This document shows, piece by piece, positions 24,923 to 39,300 of a DNA stretch of 64,000 nucleotides (the first letter of the stretch is position 1; every line of letters starts with the position of its first letter). Below the pieces are notes generated by a model, which worked only from the letters and a program-made list of their open reading frames with translations, had not been told where the DNA came from and searched no databases. Source of the stretch: Episyrphus balteatus (lineage: Eukaryota > Arthropoda > Insecta > Diptera > Syrphidae). Location of the stretch: contig NC_079136.1 of the NCBI RefSeq assembly GCF_945859705.1, positions 537,501 to 601,500 of the forward strand, in the 5' to 3' direction. A program made the position numbers and the translations under genes.

Positions 24923-25498
24923 TGACTTTGTTGTTGTTGTTTGAGTGCTTGTTGGGGTTTTTTTTCTTTTTTTTTCAGTTTAAATATTTTATGCCTTGCA
25001 CAGCAGTTCAACAGATTCAAATTCAGATTGTGATAGAGACGTGGACGAAACGACGTCCTGTATTCCTGCAGCTAGAGCTACTCAATGGATACAATACGAA
25101 ACACAGAAATGAACAAACTGAAATGTAGGAGCATTAGTACAGAACGGGAATGTCATGTACATTAATTATTGTTTTGCACTAGGTTAAGTCCTTGGTTAGC
25201 AACCAGTTGTTGTTTGGGCTCTGCTCCTAGTTACGGTATCGATTTTATCCTATTCTTTCGAATCATCCAAATTGAAGTACAATGAGTTTTGTAGCCACAA
25301 TACAAGTATAAAAGCGTATCAAAGTACATTTACAGTAGTGGATTTGAAAACGTTAGACCTAAAATAGGATATTTTTAAAGAGATACAAAAAGATATAGTT
25401 CCATTTTTTTGTTATCTAAACAAAATTAAATTTAAATCAGGCCCTGTACAAAATAAAACAACAAGTTTTTTTAAATACTTACTACGAGAAAAGAGTCT
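24923..25498. other. 5' flank of the coiled-coil gene
   Basis: Upstream of the proposed start codon. A polypurine/CAA-rich tract (minus strand) precedes the ATG. I can identify no core promoter motif with confidence. Confidence 0.4.
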
Positions 25499-25502
25499 TT
25501 AA

Positions 25503-26206
25503 GGGGGGAAAACCCTCTGGAATTTTTTTATTTTTTCATTATTAATTTTTTTCATAAAAAAATCATTTATCAACCGAAGAAACTATTTTAGTGGTCTTAG
25601 CCTAAAATGAAGCCTCAAAAGTCCCCAGATAGTCCTGAAACCCATGCGTTCCGAGCCTACCACAGTACAAAAATGAAAACTTTTAACGAATTTTTCTCGA
25701 AACACGTTTTTTTCCGCGCCGTGCAACGTAACTCAAAAACTAATGAAGCTATCGACTTGAAATAAAAGGCAAATTACTCGTTAAATAATTAGCCATTGCA
25801 TGAACCTAAAAGTTTAATGAAATATTTATAATGAATATTTTTTTTAACTATTTCTTTATAAAAAAAACATTGTGTTTTTTCGTTTTTTTGGTCTCTAATT
25901 TTTATTTTAGATTTGTTTTTACTAAATTTAGGTTCATGCAATGCGTATAAATATATTTTATTGGAAAAAAATTTCTTTTTTGATCATAAATAGTTTTCTG
26001 GACCAGGGCATTGCACGGCGCAAAAGCGAGGCGTCAACTTCAAAGAGCTCTAGAGCCGCCATTTTGTTTTTTTCTTACTTCAAAAAAATTGTATCAATAC
26101 TTCATAATGTCAATAATATCATATACTTTTCCAAATTTCAACAAATGCTTTCGGTTTTCCAAAAAAAAAATATTTAAAAAGCTGTCTTCCAGAGGGATTT
26201 CCCCCC
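25503..26206. mobile_element. 704-bp piggyBac-like MITE (TTAA-flanked)
   Basis: Ends GGGGGGAAAACCCTCTGGAA and TTCCAGAGGGATTTCCCCCC form a 20-bp TIR with one mismatch, directly flanked by TTAA on both sides (25499-25502 and 26207-26210), the piggyBac target. A second internal inverted pair, around CATTGCATGAACCTAAA (about 25795) and TTTAGGTTCATGCAATG (about 25926), gives a sub-terminal hairpin. No transposase coding region is present. Confidence 0.85.
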
Positions 26207-26210
26207 TTAA

Positions 26211-29200
26211 GACTTTTTGATGTATTTGTTTTTTAATAGTTGTTAATTCGTTCTCGTTAAAAATGAGTAACGTTACTGAAAAATTCTGTTCAGCTTACTG
26301 AGCAGAGTCACTGGATTCAGGTGAAAAGAGATCAGGGAGTTAAGTCTTAATTAGCTAACGGTGCTAGAGCAAATTCTACAGAAAGACCTTGCATCGTTGC
26401 AGGGTTGAAGGAAGTGAGTTGATAGGTATCTTTTGCCTGCAAGAAACAAAATTTCGAAAGACTGGAAACAGATAGATAGATAGAATTTTAAGAGCTAATA
26501 AAGCATACTTAGAAAACAAAATTAGCAAAAACTCGCAGTCATCTGAAAACCTGCTTAAAGTATATAAATTGCCCCATATCGCCCTAAATAACTCATCGCC
26601 TATCATATTTCTATGACAAGTCCGCTACCAACAATTATATCAAGTGCCAGAGCTCTAGGTCAATATACATAGAAGGTAGTTTACCTACATATTCTATACC
26701 AGATGCGCTTAGTTCGTTTGCGTCAGGAAGTTTTTTATATACATACATATATTTTTTTGTTTTGTCTGTTTACGTGCCGTTTGCTGGTCACAGTTGGCTT
26801 ACTTTCAACCAGTATAGCCTAGCCTAGCCAGAGTATAGAAATCGTGGCGTGGGCCTCTGGCCCCTGTCGAACAGGAAACAATTGCAATTCTTTCAATGAC
26901 CATCCACTATGGTGGTGGTACATGTTGCCACAAACATTGCTTTCGTATTTCCAGGACACTAACATAACTAATGCCTGCTTGTTCGTTAGATAAAAACAAA
27001 AGGCAACAAAAAAATTATCCCTTTTGTTGTTGACAAAAAATTGTTCAGATAAACCTGATGCTCCTAATATCAATGTTTCACCTGCTATAACATTCAACCG
27101 AATCCATTGTATTTTGTGTTTGAGAGCAAAATAAAAATAAATAAAAACAAAAAAAAACACATTTTTCAGGATATGCTTTAGAACTGTGAACAAGTGTAGT
27201 GAGTGTGATGAGTTGCATTGTTGTTATTTTTTTTTTTTTTTCAAAAAATGGTCCTAAACTCTGGCACTGGTTGCGCTTCCTGATTTACCTTTTTTCAGTG
27301 AAGTATAGTGATTGTAAATTTTTTTTTTTTTTGCTAATTTTTTTAATTAAAAATCTTTAGAGGAAAATTTTGGTTGGTATATTGTGTTCGTATTTAGATG
27401 GTATTTTTTACAAGACAACCAAGTTAATGAAGCTACAGACACATTGAAAAACGAAACTGAAGCAAAGTTTTGTTGGGTTATAGTATGACTTCAACTAATT
27501 AAATTTGAAGTCCCGTGATGGAACAATTTAATTTAATTTTCGTAAGATGTGACTGCGAAAAAAAATCATATCATAGGTAAATAGGTTATTAATTTATCGA
27601 TATAAGATAATGACAGTGTCGAAAATTAGCGAAAACGTTTCGCATTAAGGAAACACTCTTACTAACCAGTCATTATTTAGCTACTGATGTTGAACTGATT
27701 AAAAATAATCGCGTCAGGTATACCTACGTTAACAAGGGCTAACAAAGTAATACACGATATTTGAAGAACATTTCGAATCTCAAGGCGCAACGTTTTAAGT
27801 ATGGACGGTTGAGCTATAATTGAAAGAGATGATGAAGAGAAAGTGGGTAAATCTTGATAGGATAGGCGCCTCCAAAAAACTAAATGTCGAAAGACTGAAA
27901 ACAGATCCCGACCAGACCTTGGCTTTCGAAACCATTTTAAAAACATCTGAAATCACGAGCATTTTGGGAAGCGCAACCAGAACTATGAGCATTATCATGG
28001 TCGTTTAATACCCGAAGCTAAAAATCTTCCTAATAAGATTTGAGGTTAAAATTTTTGTCAAATGAAAGATTTGCTGATAGTGAAAATGAAACAAATAGAA
28101 CAGCCACTTTTAAAATGGGAAATTGTAAAATGGTGAACTTCACATAGTTAATATTCTATTCATATTTCATAGCTTGATAAAATGAGAAGAAAAATTTTAA
28201 TGCCAAGCAAAAGAGTAGGCACCTTAATAGTGAAAAATAAAATAAAAATTAAGAAAAAATATAAAGAATTTAGGAATACAAATGTGGCAACCCTATTTAA
28301 ATTAAAAAAAAAAACACTACAACAGAAAAACAATTTATTTATACACTTAGTTCCATTTGCTGAAACGAATCTTAAATATTTAAGTAGAACATAAAATCTT
28401 ACTCCCAACTTTTTCCTCTGCTTCACATACCCAAGGTTTTATGTAGAACTTAAATATATAAGTTTTCTTTCAGCAAACAGCTCTTAAAGACAAAACTATA
28501 CACCAACTTTAGCTGACACTTTCTTCTATCTTAAAAATGGGAAACCGACGAAGTATGAATACCAGAGTTATGCGCGTCAAAGTTATGAAAAACCGAAGTA
28601 ATGAAAAACCGAGTTTTGCTAAATTCGGTTCTATTACTAAGAGCCATTGACTTTTGGCTTGAAGGTAAGGGACAGATCCATATTGGAATCAGTTATTTTT
28701 TCCTGATGATGGAACCATCATAAGTAGAGATCCAACTTTTTTTCAACTACACCTGTTGTATGCGTGGGCTCGAAAAAGACCAATTATCTACTTTATCCAT
28801 TTTCGTTCCAAAGCTGGCCAGTTCATTTGAATACAGTTGTGTTTCCCAATTACTAAATGTTCAAATATCTTGAATCCATGATCAAAAGTGAAGCGTCTTG
28901 TGATGCGAAAAACGTGAAATTTAGAGTGGACGAAGTAACGAAAAAATATCCTCTGCGCTCAGCTCGATATTAAAAACAAATCATTCTTATAAATATCAAG
29001 CCTGCACTATAAACTACTTTATCAATAAAATGATCTACCAGTGACGGGATATTGAAACATAAACATGTAGGTGACTTCCTCAGAGACTTTCTGATAGCAC
29101 GTATATTTTCCTTTGATTTTCTGCATCCCTACTAATTGAATTTAATCGCAGATTCTCCATTCCCCACACGCATATTCCACTTAATTTTCCTTTGGTTTAA

Positions 29201-29748
29201 AAAAAACTGGAGTGGAAACATAACTTCTCAACACACAAAAAAAAACAATAAAGCAATATTGAACGTTAAAAGGCAAAAATTAAACAATTTTATTCCAATC
29301 ATGGTAAGAGGAAAAACTTCAATTATATACACAAAACTGCTCAATCATGAAAAGACTAATCGTCACCACTTTATAACTTTCATTCAAAAAGAGGATTGCT
29401 ATACAACCTACACCTCCAAAGGAAGAATCCAACTAACAAGTGGTTTGCAGACAAACTAATTTTCCTAAGTACTCACCATAATATACCTCCCCAAAGTACT
29501 TTTTTGTTAGATTAAACACGACGTGAAAATTATTCAAACTGTCATTGAACATCACAACAACTTTTATCACACACAAGAAATCATCTACCACAAATTAATC
29601 AATAAATTTAATTCTTAAAGAAATACCTATTTCAATCGATTGACAAGTTTTCCTTTAGGAAAGTTTCTCTTCCACATAACAGTTGGTGCTCTGTATAGTG
29701 GATATTTCAGAAAAAAACGACAAATCATTAAAGTGAACCTGCGAAATA
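26211..29748. other. Intergenic, no supported gene
   Basis: Large AT-rich gap upstream of the first gustatory receptor gene. Open frames are short and lack coding character. No terminal repeats or RNA genes were identified. Confidence 0.45.
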
Positions 29749-32700
29749 ATGGTGATGAAATTTGGACACCTTTTAAACGCCACCAAGCCATACCAGATAA
29801 TTTTCTGCATCTGTGGCATAGCTCCGTTTCCAGTTGTTACAGAAGAAGCATTAAATCGCAGAATATTTTCAGTCCTATTCTACATTTATAAATTGTTTCT
29901 TACCGCAGCAACACTTTTTACCGCCTACGAACGCTGTCGATACATTTCCATACGCAACAGCACAGATAATGATTATTTAACAAATGGCCTACACTTTGCT
30001 CAGTTCATAACGCTAACACTCATCCATTCTATAATGCACGTGATTGTGTTTTTCAAATACAACGAGCTTAAACGAGTCCTTTTTGAAGTTATAGAAATCG
30101 AACAGGATACGTTACACATATCGAATAAAATGCATCAATTCTGCTCACGATTTACATTCAAACGGCAATTGCTTTGTGTTTCGGGTCTGATGCTTATAAC
30201 GATACTCCTGACACCGTTAATGTCCATTCACTCGTATATGTCAGATGTGATCCCAGTTTATCAGTGGATCATAAGTATTTTCTCGGAAATCGCAATCCGA
30301 TGTAAGAGTGTTGAGTTTTGTGTGTTGGTGCAAGTTTTCAATGAATTGCTAAGCGAATTATTCGTTTGTATCAATGAGTTGCAAAAGACTTTTATCAATT
30401 GCGATGAAGATGGGAATATTTTTACAGAACGAATGATTTTGCAAAGGAGGATTCATGTGATTCAAAATATTCAATCGAAAATATGGAAAACGGTTAATGC
30501 ATTTACTGATTACTTCTCACTCACAATACTTTGTCAATTCGTTTGGAATGGTGTAACTATAACGAATATTATCTATTGGGTGTATGTGAAGTTTAATGAA
30601 GCAAGTTTGTTAGTTAATTTATGTAAGTAAAACTATACTTCTAGTTGATTTTGTTTTTTTTTTTTTTCAAAATGGTAAAAGGATAACTTAAAAAGTTAAA
30701 CTTATTTGTTATAGCCAGATAAACCCCAGAGTTAAGGCTTATTCCTACGAATAAAAGTTTTTTTTATATTGACATTTATTTTTCTGATTGAAAAATCAGG
30801 GCTTACCTGAATAACATAGTTAAACTATTGAAAAATTAGGCCTTAGAAAAATTGTTTATCTTCGGTTTTTAACTACGTTAATGAAAAGGTTGCAGGTGGA
30901 TATTTCCAATGAATGGACAGTAGTTTCTGGATTCATGGGTTTGATAGTTTGCCAAAGTACAAAGTAAATCAAATCAAGATAAATAGTTTACTTACTTACA
31001 TTATAAAGAATTTTTATTTATATTTGTATTATCAAAATTTCAAAATAAAAAAAAAACCAGAAGTCTTTTCCAAGACTTCAAAATGTTGAAATTTTAAAAT
31101 ATTAAATAGGAAGGCAAGCAAATTTCCAAGAAGTATAGAAATTTTTCAAAAAAAAAATTAGAAATATTTAAAATAAAAATCCAAAATTGATATTTTAAAA
31201 ATTCTTTAATTTTTAAATTTAAGGTAACTAAAACGTTAAACAAATTTTTTTTCATTGGAAGTCTGAAATCAAAAAAAAAATTCTATGACATGTACCGTTA
31301 ATAAATAATTCAAAAAATATAATTTTCATTTCAAAGATAGCTCAAGATAGAGATAGACAGACAAACAGGCAGACTCACAAACAAAAAGGTAGAGTTTCGA
31401 GGACCACTTTTTTCGCATCATCCAAGTTCCATTTTTTTACGAATACAAAACTTGTTTTATAGAACCTATATCGCAACACTCAGAGCGAAACCAAAAGTAT
31501 CAACAATAAAAATTGAAGTCTTAACATTCTTTCAAGAATGCATTGTTGAGCAAAAAACAATTTTTTTTTTCTGTGAGTGAGGTAAAAATAAACTTAGAGA
31601 CAGATCGTGGTAAAAATTTATTGAGAGAGCCTTTAAGAGTCCTACCTGTAGTTGGCGAAGTTAAGTGTATATTTTTGTTTTGTAATAATAACTTGTATCT
31701 TTTTTTTTCGTTTCAAGAATAAATTATTTATGCTTAAATTGTTTCAGCAAGGATGTCCAGTCTTACTTTTCTTCTGCTGGATATACTAATACCTTGCTAC
31801 CTTTGTGATGTATGTATTCAAACGGTAAGTAACTTATCAATTAATTTAATTTTTCTAACAATTAAAAAATTATGTATGAGAATAAGTTAATTTTAAGCTA
31901 ATAGGTCACTGAGGTGTATGCGCAACTTTTTTTTAAATTAAAAATTTTTGTTGATTAAGAAAAATGTGGGCCAGTTTTTGGTATTACAACATAATGAAGC
32001 AGTCCATCCGCAATTATACATACCTATGAAGTTCTGGCTATATGGACGGGCGGGTTGGTCCACCCAGGGGCGTACAAACATTTCCATTAAACATGCAACC
32101 TTATAATTCTCAGCCTGTGATTTGACACAAATGATATTTCCTCTCATAGAGCTGTGGTACTGCATTTTTCATTGATTCAAAAGAAATTTAAAAGAAAAAG
32201 ACTCCCCAAATTTAGTCTTTATACTTACTTATGAGAATTTGAATCGTCATTGATATCTTACCTAACAAGACACCTTGCCGTTCTCCTAAATGAAGATTTG
32301 ATTTAAATTTATTTTTTTTAACTTTGATAAATATGACGTGAGCAATACAATTTAAGATAAACTCTCACATCGTATGCCTTACCTAAAAGGTGTGCATACA
32401 ATACAAAATGAAGAAACCAATTATTTTTTTTTTCCTTTCCTGTTGTGATGATGTTTGATGTAATCCATAAATCCTCGTAATCAAATTAAATATTATGTTT
32501 TTTTTTTTTTTCAGTATGGAAAAATTATACGAAACATCCATGACTTCAAGCCAAACGATACAGATATCCTTTTGAAACTCTGCCTAAGGGAATACTCGTT
32601 GCAGCTCACACATCAGAAGTTAATATTTTCCTGTGGTGGTTATTTCAATATAAATTTACAATGTTTTGGTGAAGTAAGTTTTATATATACATATATTTCT

Positions 32701-32801
32701 TTTATTAAAAATTTAATTCATTTTTTTTCTAGATTATTCTTGCGATTACTACCTATATTGTTATACTGATTCAATTTAAACTACAAGGCGAAAAACCATG
32801 A
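29749..32801 (+). CDS. Gustatory receptor 1
   Basis: Four exons: 29749-30622, 31748-31824, 32515-32673 and 32733-32801, with GT-AG introns of 1125, 690 and 59 bp. They join in frame to a 392-residue protein, the usual size for insect gustatory receptors. Exon 1 encodes the N-terminus and about five membrane segments, with the Gr-like intracellular loop ending ELLSELFVCINELQK. Exon 2 adds a sixth hydrophobic segment. The end of the protein reads TYIVILIQF, the TYxxxxxQF signature of the seventh membrane segment of the Gr family. Such proteins form ligand-gated cation channels in chemosensory neurons. Start ATG 29749 is the first in frame; a second Met follows two codons later. It lies upstream of a second Gr in the same orientation. 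Which named Gr it matches cannot be said. Confidence 0.9.
31080..31475 (-). repeat. Dispersed repeat family, copy C (partial)
   Basis: On the minus strand it reads TTGCGATATAGGTTCTATA, CAAGTTTTGTATTCGTA, an AAAAAAGTGG patch, then a GTCTGCCTGTTTGTCTGTC patch, and later AACGGTACATGT, in the same order as copy B. The octamer array is not expanded. The left boundary is uncertain. It sits in intron 1 of gustatory receptor 1. Confidence 0.55.
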
Positions 32802-32809
32802 AAGAAAAA

Positions 32810-32815
32810 AATAAA
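32810..32815 (+). terminator. Poly(A) signal of gustatory receptor 1
   Basis: AATAAA lies eight bases after the stop codon, which implies a very short 3'UTR if it is used. Confidence 0.5.
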
Positions 32816-33324
32816 AGATTAATACAAATTTGTTATTAGATTTTTATACCTAAGGCCTTAACTTAAACATATAAACTATAGAATTTGTTTCTATTCAATT
32901 TTGTTGATGAATATTTATCAAATGTCTTTAATTTAGCTGAAATGATAATTCGATTGAAGTTAGAACTTATTCAACGGTTTTAAATAATCTGATTGACACA
33001 ATATTGATAGTTATAGAAGCCCCCTGAACTATTTCCACCCCTTGCAAAAACTGCTGTGTATTTTCACCCTATAGGAAAATTGCAACACCCTAAAATATCA
33101 TTCAACGATAAAATCGTCTTCACTATAGACTTAAGGGAGATGTAGCTTTTAGATAAATAAAATTTAATATGATGGAGAGCTTTCTTATCCTTATTCTGTT
33201 CAGGTGCAGTCATCGAAGCAATAAAAAATAATTGAAAACTAATTAACAACCTGACTGGTGGCTGTTAAAAAAAAAAACCATTAAAACGAAGAGCAGCGTT
33301 AAAACCATCATCAGTAAGGCGAGA

Positions 33325-36300
33325 ATGTCGTTCTACAACGACTGTTTACGTTTAATTCGTCTGCTGCGCAAATTTATGACCCTGATTGGTTTGATTCCGA
33401 TTAAACCGAGTTTAAGGACACTTCAGATATCAATTGTATTCATAATAGTTGCATCGGTGCCTTTTATGCGTCTTTGGAATGCCGAGCAATCAGTTTTTCA
33501 AAGTGATAGTGAGCTTTCAAGAATTGTGAATATATCAAGTCTATTGGTCTTGTGGATAGTGCATATTGTGATATTGTTGGAAACTTCATATAAAGTTGAT
33601 AAATTTGATAAAATTATTTTGCAGTTTGATAAAATTCATAAAAACTCACTTTTCGAATGTTATAGTAATGTTCGTTGTTTTTCGAAATTTAATTGGAAAC
33701 GGTTTTGGGTTTTCATATTTTTATTTGTGGAATTAATTGAATTGCTAATTTTGTCCTGGATTTTATATTTGGATGGATTGGGCTGGATGAGATGGTGTTT
33801 TAATGTTTACTCGGATATCACATTGAAGACGAAATTATTTGAATTTATATTTTTTGTTATTTTGACCAATACATTGCAAGATAATCTCTGTTCGGTAGCA
33901 ACAAGGATTCTAATTGATGGTGGTTTAAAGCTAGATGGCCAGTGGATGTGTAGGCGCAATACTATTCAAGCTTTTAGTACGATAGGTCAAATTCGAAATG
34001 AAATTTGGATGGCTTCGAAGATGATTGAGGATCTGTGTGAATATTCGCTGGTTGGAGTACTGTTGAAGATGTATTGTGACATTACTTTTACCGCTTATTG
34101 GGCATATAGAAGTTTTGAAAACCAAAGTTCGAATATTTACAAAACGGGTAAGTTTGTATGTTTAAGTGCTTTGAAAAAGTTGATATAGAGAATATAGGCT
34201 ATTTCAATGATGAATAAAGCATAATCTAATTCTATATTTTCCTTTCGTAATGCTTTGTTCAGAAAAATGTTCAAAATAACCATAAGGATATTAAATAAAC
34301 ATTTTTTTACCAATTTATACTTTCAGTATGCCTTCTGTTCTTACTAGTACGCGGACTTATCTTGCTAGCTTGTTGCTGGATTTGTACCTCTTGTGAAATA
34401 TTGGTAAGAATAATACCAAAAGGAAAAGGTTTGTGTGTAAAACCCATTTAATTTAATTAAATAATATCAAAATTTAAATAATTGTTTTTAAAATGAGTAA
34501 GGTAGCCGGATTTATTACTGTGAAATGTATTCCTACTGGAAATTTTCCATGACAAAAAAAAAATTAAAGGTACAAAAGGATTATTGATACAATTCAAACT
34601 AAAACATAATGTTCAAAATATTTTAAGGAACATTTAGATAGGATTTATAATAAATGCAGTATGAGTTCAGTATTTTAGAGAATTTGAAATGTTTACCATT
34701 CTATTAACTGTTCTCACATTATACAAAAACGTCATTTCCGGGAAGGGAAATTGAAGAATATACCTAGGTACTTTCATTTGCTCTGTTAATTTATGAACCA
34801 ATTATTTCACCATGAAAATTTTCAAAAAAAAACGTTGAATTTTTAATAATTCGGACCTCAAAATTTGACACCTCCGGGTTTTTTAATCATAAGTTATTAC
34901 CAAAGCGATAACGTTCCATCATTCTCAGCGATAATATGCAATCTCATGCAATCTCAAAATTATTCGCAATCAATCTTCTAAATATGAAAATGTGGTTTCT
35001 ATCTATCGATACCACTTGAAATTGAAAAAAGAACTCAAAATTAACAAGAACAAGATCTGCCATCGTTGCCCCATATAATGATGGCAAATTGAAATATATT
35101 ATTCCATCTCAAAAATTCATAAAATTAAGCATTACAAATTATAACCATAGCTTCGGCATTCAGTGCTACACTTTAAATTTAAAAAAATCTTTATAATTAG
35201 GAGTGTTTTTTGCTTACAAAATCATCAGCAGGGGGTCAATTCCTGATCTGTGAAACTGTGAAGTGATAAGTTTTATCACGTTTTCATAATAAATTTGATT
35301 GGGGCCCAATTCCGCAAGAGTGAGTTTTTTTGTGTGAGTTTTTCTCTGCTTTGTTCTTAAGGCAACTTAAGAGGAATTCACTCTTGCAGAATTGGGCCCC
35401 TGGATTTACGTATGAAAAAATTAAAACAAACTTCAAAAATGTAAAAAAAAAAAAAATTAAAAAATTAAAACTTCAAATTTGTTTCATATGATAAATTTGT
35501 TATCACTTAACAGTTTTACAGATCGGGAATTGACCCCCAGTACTGATATTTAAATTCAGGAAGGCATCTACTGCATTTTCTAATGGAAGATTTTCAAACC
35601 GCCATTTAATGCATTTATTTTTAACCGATGAAACCAAGAAGAGCTTTTCCAACCAGCTGGCGAGTTTTTTAATGCATTGAATCAACTGCGGTCGGTTCTT
35701 TAAAATGGTTATATATTAAGAAGAGCTTTTCCTAAATGTCAATGCGAGTCAATACCAAAAAGTTCAGAAGAATTGATAATTTTTCTAAAGTGGGCAGGGC
35801 ACCTATTAACAGTCTTAATTCTCCAAAGCCATATCGATATCGAATCCCAACCCCCGCACAGTGTGGTAATTCGCCAATCTGACTGGACAAAATAGAAAAA
35901 AAAAAGTTTAGCCACATGATTTTAAATCATGAGTTGAGCTTCTCAATACAATGGGTAACTGTAATTCATGTTTGGTTTTTTGGTTTTCATCTCGGATTAG
36001 CTTAAGCTAAGCTTGAAAGTTGGTTCTTGCCAACAGTTGGATGGAGATAATACAAAGTATTCTATTTTTCGCTTGAGTTTGGTTGACGATTAAAAACGCT
36101 TTGGTAGTTTTTTTGTTGTAATTGTTTTTTTAAATTGTTAATCTACATTTGGAGGTAAAGTATTATAATTTTTATTTATTAATTACCATTGCAACTATTT
36201 AAAAAAAAAAAAATTCTGTAAGAAGGCTAGGAAGTGCAAAAAAAATATCTTTGTTTTTCAAATAGAGGTAAAGTTAATTTTTCCGCATTTTTCCGGTCTG

Positions 36301-39300
36301 AAATTAATTAATTAATGTATTGTGGAGTGTTGTCATTGAGATTAGCTATTTACATGTCTCGCGTTTTCTCGACCGCCATACAACTTTTTTCACTTTTCAA
36401 AATGAAGTCAAGATTTTCAAAAAAACAAATTTTCGAAAAATGTGTCAAAACTGCCAAATAAAATCGAAAAGACAGTTTTTTTGATCTTTTAATGAGCAGG
36501 TATCATCTTTGGAACATTTTTGACAATAAATAAAAATTAAAAACATATATAAAAGTTTTGTGCTTCAAGTTAAGCAAAAAAAAAAACAAAAAAGGTGGAA
36601 GACACTTTGGACCGCTCTTTAAAGATGAATTTCATTTTGCTTAACCAATATTATGTGGTAACTAAATAAACAAAAACAGTAGATAGTGAAACAAAGAAGA
36701 AAAGAATTTTTAAAAATTAAAAAAATGGGAAAAATATAACAAACGAAAGGTTAAAAGTGCACCTATCCATTAGAAATAGTTAAAATCAGTAGAATCGCTC
36801 TCCGCAAAATTGAAAAAGCATATTCCAATAAAACCGTAAAGGATTTATCGAAATTTTCTTTGAGTGAAGGATCAAAATGTATAAAAGATTAAGTTCTGAT
36901 CCTCTGGAACCACTAAACCACTGGAATTTTCAACTAATCAGGCATTATCATTGATGAATGATGCTTTTCTGTCGGAACACCTAAAACAAGTTAAATGCAA
37001 AAAGCGAGCAAGTGTAAAAGGCCAGAAATAGGGACACCAAGAAATTTAGAGAATTATTAGCTTGAAAAACATCGAAGGTAATAATAAACACAGCTGCTTT
37101 TAATAGGCCCTTAAGTTTCAAGTTTGCATCGCACGAAAAGGAGTTACTTTTTTTAATTATCTGCAGATATTTTTAAAGGTGATGCCATTTTTTATGATTG
37201 GGAAACATATTTAATTTAAATTATTGCTTAAATTTTAATTTAAAGCATGATATTGAGAAAATAAATCATATATGTCACCTGTCAAAAACGTGTGTAAAAG
37301 TTCTATTTTTTAATAAAAACTAATTATTCTGCCTCTCTTTTTTCGTGAATAGCAAAAGAGTTTTTATTTATTGAGATTTTTCAAGCGTTTTTTTTAATAA
37401 TTAAGTATATCCAATCATAGAATATGTTTACGGAAACATAAATTCAAATACTATAAAAATTCATTTTCTTCATCACTATTTTGACCCACTTTTTGCAGAA
37501 GTTATAGATTTCTTTTTAAAAAATCTTTCTTTTTTATAGAATTTTATCTATTCACATTCATTTATTTAAAACTGTTTAGAAAAAAAGTCGATTTAACGCG
37601 AGTTATTAATTTTGTCCAGCTAGATTCGTGATTGGCCACACTGTGCCCCGCACACATTCACATTATTCAAATATCAAAATCAAAACTTAACTGATAATAT
37701 ATGTATGTACACTCCTGCTCAAAATTAACGCACACATTTTTCGTCTGAAGTTATACCCCTGCATCTTATTTTAAAAGGCTTGAAAATTCTTTGGTGCATT
37801 TTTTTTTTAAATTTCAATTTCAATTTATTTATAACCAGTGTACAAGTAAGACTTAGTCTTTTATAGTACTTAACAATGTGGATAATAATATAATAATATA
37901 TAGTAAATATAACACACAATTTCAATACAAATCAGTGGCAAATACAAATTTTTTTTTTTTTTGATAAAAATAGTAATTCAAAAAATACAATACTAAAATA
38001 ATAGTTACTTCAAGAAACAATTTTTTTTTTTTTTTTTTTTTTTTTGTGTTTTATTATTGTTTAGCAAGTCGAAAAAATGCTAAACTGCAACAGTATTATC
38101 AACCAAAAAAAAGATAAACCAAATTTAACAATTCAAGGTCTGAAAACTGATTATAAAATAATTTTTATTTTTAAGAAGAAAAATTTTAAAAAAAATGGAT
38201 GCGGGTGACGGTTCTTTCCCATAATTGTATGCAATACTTGGTATAGTCTCCTCTAGCGCATATGACAACCTGGAGTCGTTTGTCCATTCCACTAATTAAC
38301 TTTTGAAGGTTTTGTTTTAACACTTCTTTCACTGAAGTTTTCAGTTGATCAAGACTGCTTGGAGGTGGATTTCGGTCGCGAATGCATCTTTTCAATATTT
38401 CCTACACATGTTCTATTGAATTCAAATCCAGATTTCTGTGTGGTTAATCCGAAGCTGGAATATTAAAATCTTGAAGATATTCTCAAACTACTCTAGCATT
38501 CATTATCGTGCATCAGACTAAACTGTGGACCAAATCTAGGGGTGATTGGAACCAGATGCTGTTCGAGGGCATCAGTCAAGTATTTTTGGGTACTTAACTT
38601 AGGTCTAGAAAGGCTCGCTAACTCCGTAGGTGTTGTAAAGCAGATTTAACTCCATGAAATTGTATGACTCTTCTTTAAAAGGCTCGCGGGTTAACAGACA
38701 GACTTCAGCAAATCTCTCCCCAAATCTTCCCGACAAACATATTATTCCATACCTTTAATTTAAGATCACTATTGTCGCATTTGAGAAAATAACCATGATG
38801 CTGTGGCATAAAGTAATAGCAGGACTTTACTTTAAAATAAATAGGATGTGCGTTAAATTTGAGCAGGAGTGTAGTTTGATTTCTAGAGCAAAAACATAAA
38901 CATTTTTGCTTTATAAAGTTATTGGTAAATTTTATTTGGGGGTTAAATTAATTCTTTGTTATTTCATATAAGATATCACCCAGGGGCGGAATTGGCGGAA
39001 TTTTCGATACACTGATATTTCGTAGATGAATTTGTATTTGTGTTTTACTTTTTCATTTAATTTTCTCGAGGTCGATAGTGGAACTGAAAATTTTGTCTTT
39101 TACGATTACCAAATATACCTTTATTTTTTAGCATTGGCTTTCAATTTAAGTTCTAAATTAAAACTCAGTTTTTTTGAGATTTGTAAGCGATTATTGCAAT
39201 CACTCATTTGTTTAGCTTTTATCGGGGGCAACTAACAGAAAAAATTGTTTTTTCTATGAAATTCGTTAAAATAGTTTAATGGGAGGTAGGTATAAGAAGT

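Noticed and set aside
26819..27193. 124-residue minus-strand frame
   Set aside because: Composition is typical of AT-rich noncoding DNA, with no domain, splice context or neighbours to support it.
31938..32165. 75-residue minus-strand frame in the gustatory receptor 1 intron
   Set aside because: Cys/Trp-containing and somewhat protein-like, but no recognised family; it lies in an intron with repeat remnants and may be transposon debris.
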